A DNA stretch of 6,574 nucleotides from an uncultured Eubacteriales bacterium (lineage in GTDB: Bacteria; Bacillota; Clostridia; Oscillospirales; Acutalibacteraceae). Numbering within the stretch: the stretch's first letter is position 1; each line of letters starts with the position of its first letter. The translations under genes were made by a program, and so were the position numbers. The stretch covers positions 1-6,574 of the forward strand of contig ONFW01000094.1 in the NCBI GenBank assembly GCA_900317215.1, given 5' to 3'. A model generated the notes under the pieces. It saw only the letters and a list, made by a program, of their open reading frames with translations, had not been told where the DNA came from and ran no database searches. This document shows, piece by piece, positions 5,843 to 6,574 of this stretch.

Positions 5843-5854
5843 AGAACAAGTTCT
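5843..5854. promoter_or_regulatory. Short inverted repeat next to the ilvA -35 (possible operator)
   Basis: AGAAC-AA-GTTCT forms two perfect 5-bp arms around a 2-bp centre. It lies seven bases upstream of the ilvA -35 hexamer, in the divergent ilvA/fba region. The GAAC/GTTC arms recall a Gram-positive LexA box, but that needs four central bases, not two. The bound factor, if any, is unknown. Confidence 0.35.
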
Positions 5855-5885
5855 GCTAATGAAAATAGGGAGAATTGCATGAAAT

Positions 5886-5923
5886 AAAAAAATAACAAAA
5901 AAAATTGCCGATTTTTCAAAAAA
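5886..5923. promoter_or_regulatory. A/T-tract cluster upstream of the fba promoter
   Basis: Runs of A at 5886-5892 and 5897-5904, T at 5912-5916 and A at 5918-5923 sit just upstream of the fba -35. The two long A-runs are spaced at close to one helical turn. Such tracts can act as an UP element for RNA polymerase or bend DNA. Either role is an inference here. The rest of the gap between ilvA and fba (5749-6025) shows only the two promoters and the short inverted repeat. Confidence 0.4.
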
Positions 5924-5928
5924 GAGTC

Positions 5929-5957
5929 TTTATATTTGCGGGTACTTATTGTATAAT
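5929..5957 (+). promoter_or_regulatory. Sigma-A-type promoter for fba
   Basis: A perfect TATAAT at 5952-5957 is preceded, after 17 bases, by TTTATA at 5929-5934, a four-of-six match to the -35 consensus. An A-rich region lies upstream. The predicted start near 5964 gives a leader of about 62 nt. A second TATAAT at 5998-6003 is too close to the ribosome site (6012-6015) to serve as the main promoter. Confidence 0.75.
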
Positions 5958-6025
5958 ATAATAAAGCGTGTGCGGATCCGAAAGGAACTGCATACAATAT
6001 AATAATTCATTGGAGCGTGATCACA

Positions 6026-6574
6026 ATGGCATTGGTTAATGCAGCAGAAATGCTGAAAAAGGCAAAGGCAGGTCATTATGCGGTAGGACAGTTCAATATC
6101 AACAACCTTGAGTGGACTAAGGCTATCCTTCTTACAGCGCAGGAGCTCAATTCTCCTGTTATTCTCGGCGTATCCGAGGGCGCAGGCAAGTATATGACAG
6201 GCTTCGGCACAGTAGCCGCTATGGTTAAGGCGATGGACGAGTCTCTCGGCATCACAGTACCCGTAGCTCTCCACCTTGACCACGGTACATACGAGGGCTG
6301 CTACAAGTGCATCAAGGCAGGCTTTACATCTATCATGTTCGACGGCTCTCACTATCCCTTTGAGGAGAATCTTGCAAAGTCGCAGGAACTCGTAAACGTA
6401 GCTCATCAGCTCGGTCTTTCCATCGAGTGCGAGGTAGGCTCTATCGGCGGTGAAGAGGACGGCGTCGTAGGCATGGGCGAGTGCGCAGATCCCGACGAGT
6501 GCAAGATGATCGCTGATCTCGGCGTAGACATGCTTGCAGCAGGTATAGGAAATATCCACGGTAAATATCCCGAC
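6026..6574 (+). CDS. fba: Class II fructose-bisphosphate aldolase (3' end missing)
   Basis: The ATG at 6026 has GGAG (6012-6015) ten bases upstream. The frame is open to the window edge, showing 183 residues of a family that is usually about 285-310. The enzyme reversibly splits fructose 1,6-bisphosphate into dihydroxyacetone phosphate and glyceraldehyde 3-phosphate, a zinc-dependent step of glycolysis and gluconeogenesis. Family landmarks are YAVGQFNINNLEW (18-30), VILGVSEGA (45-53), LHLDHG with catalytic D85 and zinc ligand H86, SIMFDGSHYPFEENL (102-116), ECEVGSIGGEEDG (134-146) and AAGIGNIHGKYP with zinc ligand H178 (171-182). These are typical of clostridial class II enzymes. It is divergent from ilvA and has its own promoter. 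The remaining zinc ligand and the substrate-binding C-terminal part lie outside the window. Confidence 0.97.
   Translation, partial: MALVNAAEMLKKAKAGHYAVGQFNINNLEWTKAILLTAQELNSPVILGVSEGAGKYMTGFGTVAAMVKAMDESLGITVPVALHLDHGTYEGCYKCIKAGFTSIMFDGSHYPFEENLAKSQELVNVAHQLGLSIECEVGSIGGEEDGVVGMGECADPDECKMIADLGVDMLAAGIGNIHGKYPD

Noticed and set aside
5843..5854. LexA/SOS box
   Set aside because: The arms GAAC and GTTC are separated by two bases, not the four required by the Gram-positive SOS consensus.
5930..6559. 209-residue minus-strand open frame opposite fba, Cys- and His-rich
   Set aside because: It is the antisense of the fba coding sequence. Its Cys/His richness follows from fba codon use (GCA, GTA, ATG read in reverse), and its start falls inside fba without a Shine-Dalgarno.

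Overview
The window looks like chromosomal DNA from a low-to-mid GC, endospore-forming member of the Bacillota, most likely class Clostridia near Ruminococcus/Oscillospirales. Three things suggest this. It has the dipicolinate synthase pair dpaA-dpaB, a spore-core function. It has a Bacillota-type ylmH and a clostridial-type class II aldolase. It also has a membrane protein with a low-complexity tail and an outer domain that resembles a starch-binding module, a style common in ruminococci. The lineage is inferred from gene content, not from a search.

Layout, left to right. Positions 1-1128 (+) hold the 3' part of a large gene. It encodes a Gln/Pro/Gly-rich region with a 27-nt in-frame tandem repeat, one transmembrane helix and a C-terminal domain of about 120 residues, and it ends at a strong intrinsic terminator (1138-1173). 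Positions 1270-5748 are all on the minus strand. In transcription order they read ilvA (threonine ammonia-lyase), ridA (enamine/imine deaminase), a zinc-ribbon NUDIX hydrolase, ylmH (S4-domain ribosome-associated protein), dpaA and dpaB. A 277-base divergent intergenic region (5749-6025) carries promoter-like sequences for ilvA (leftward) and for fba (rightward). The fba gene (class II fructose-bisphosphate aldolase) runs off the right edge.

How the genes fit together. IlvA releases a reactive enamine/imine intermediate that RidA hydrolyses, so ilvA-ridA is a coherent pair with a 31-nt gap. The NUDIX gene and ylmH are 4 nt apart, and dpaA and dpaB overlap by one base (TGATG), so each pair is probably co-translated. 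The minus-strand series is broken by two Rho-independent terminators, one after ridA and one after ylmH. In both, the U-tract ends only 1-3 nt before the Shine-Dalgarno of the next gene. This leaves no room for a promoter after the hairpin, so the downstream genes must be read through it or start upstream of it.

Most of the window is well-known metabolism and sporulation. I do not see a clear undescribed system. The observations most worth a second look are the terminator-abutting-Shine-Dalgarno arrangement (twice, once in front of the dipicolinate operon) and the membrane protein that seems to join a cytoplasmic disordered repeat tail to an outer sugar-binding-like domain.
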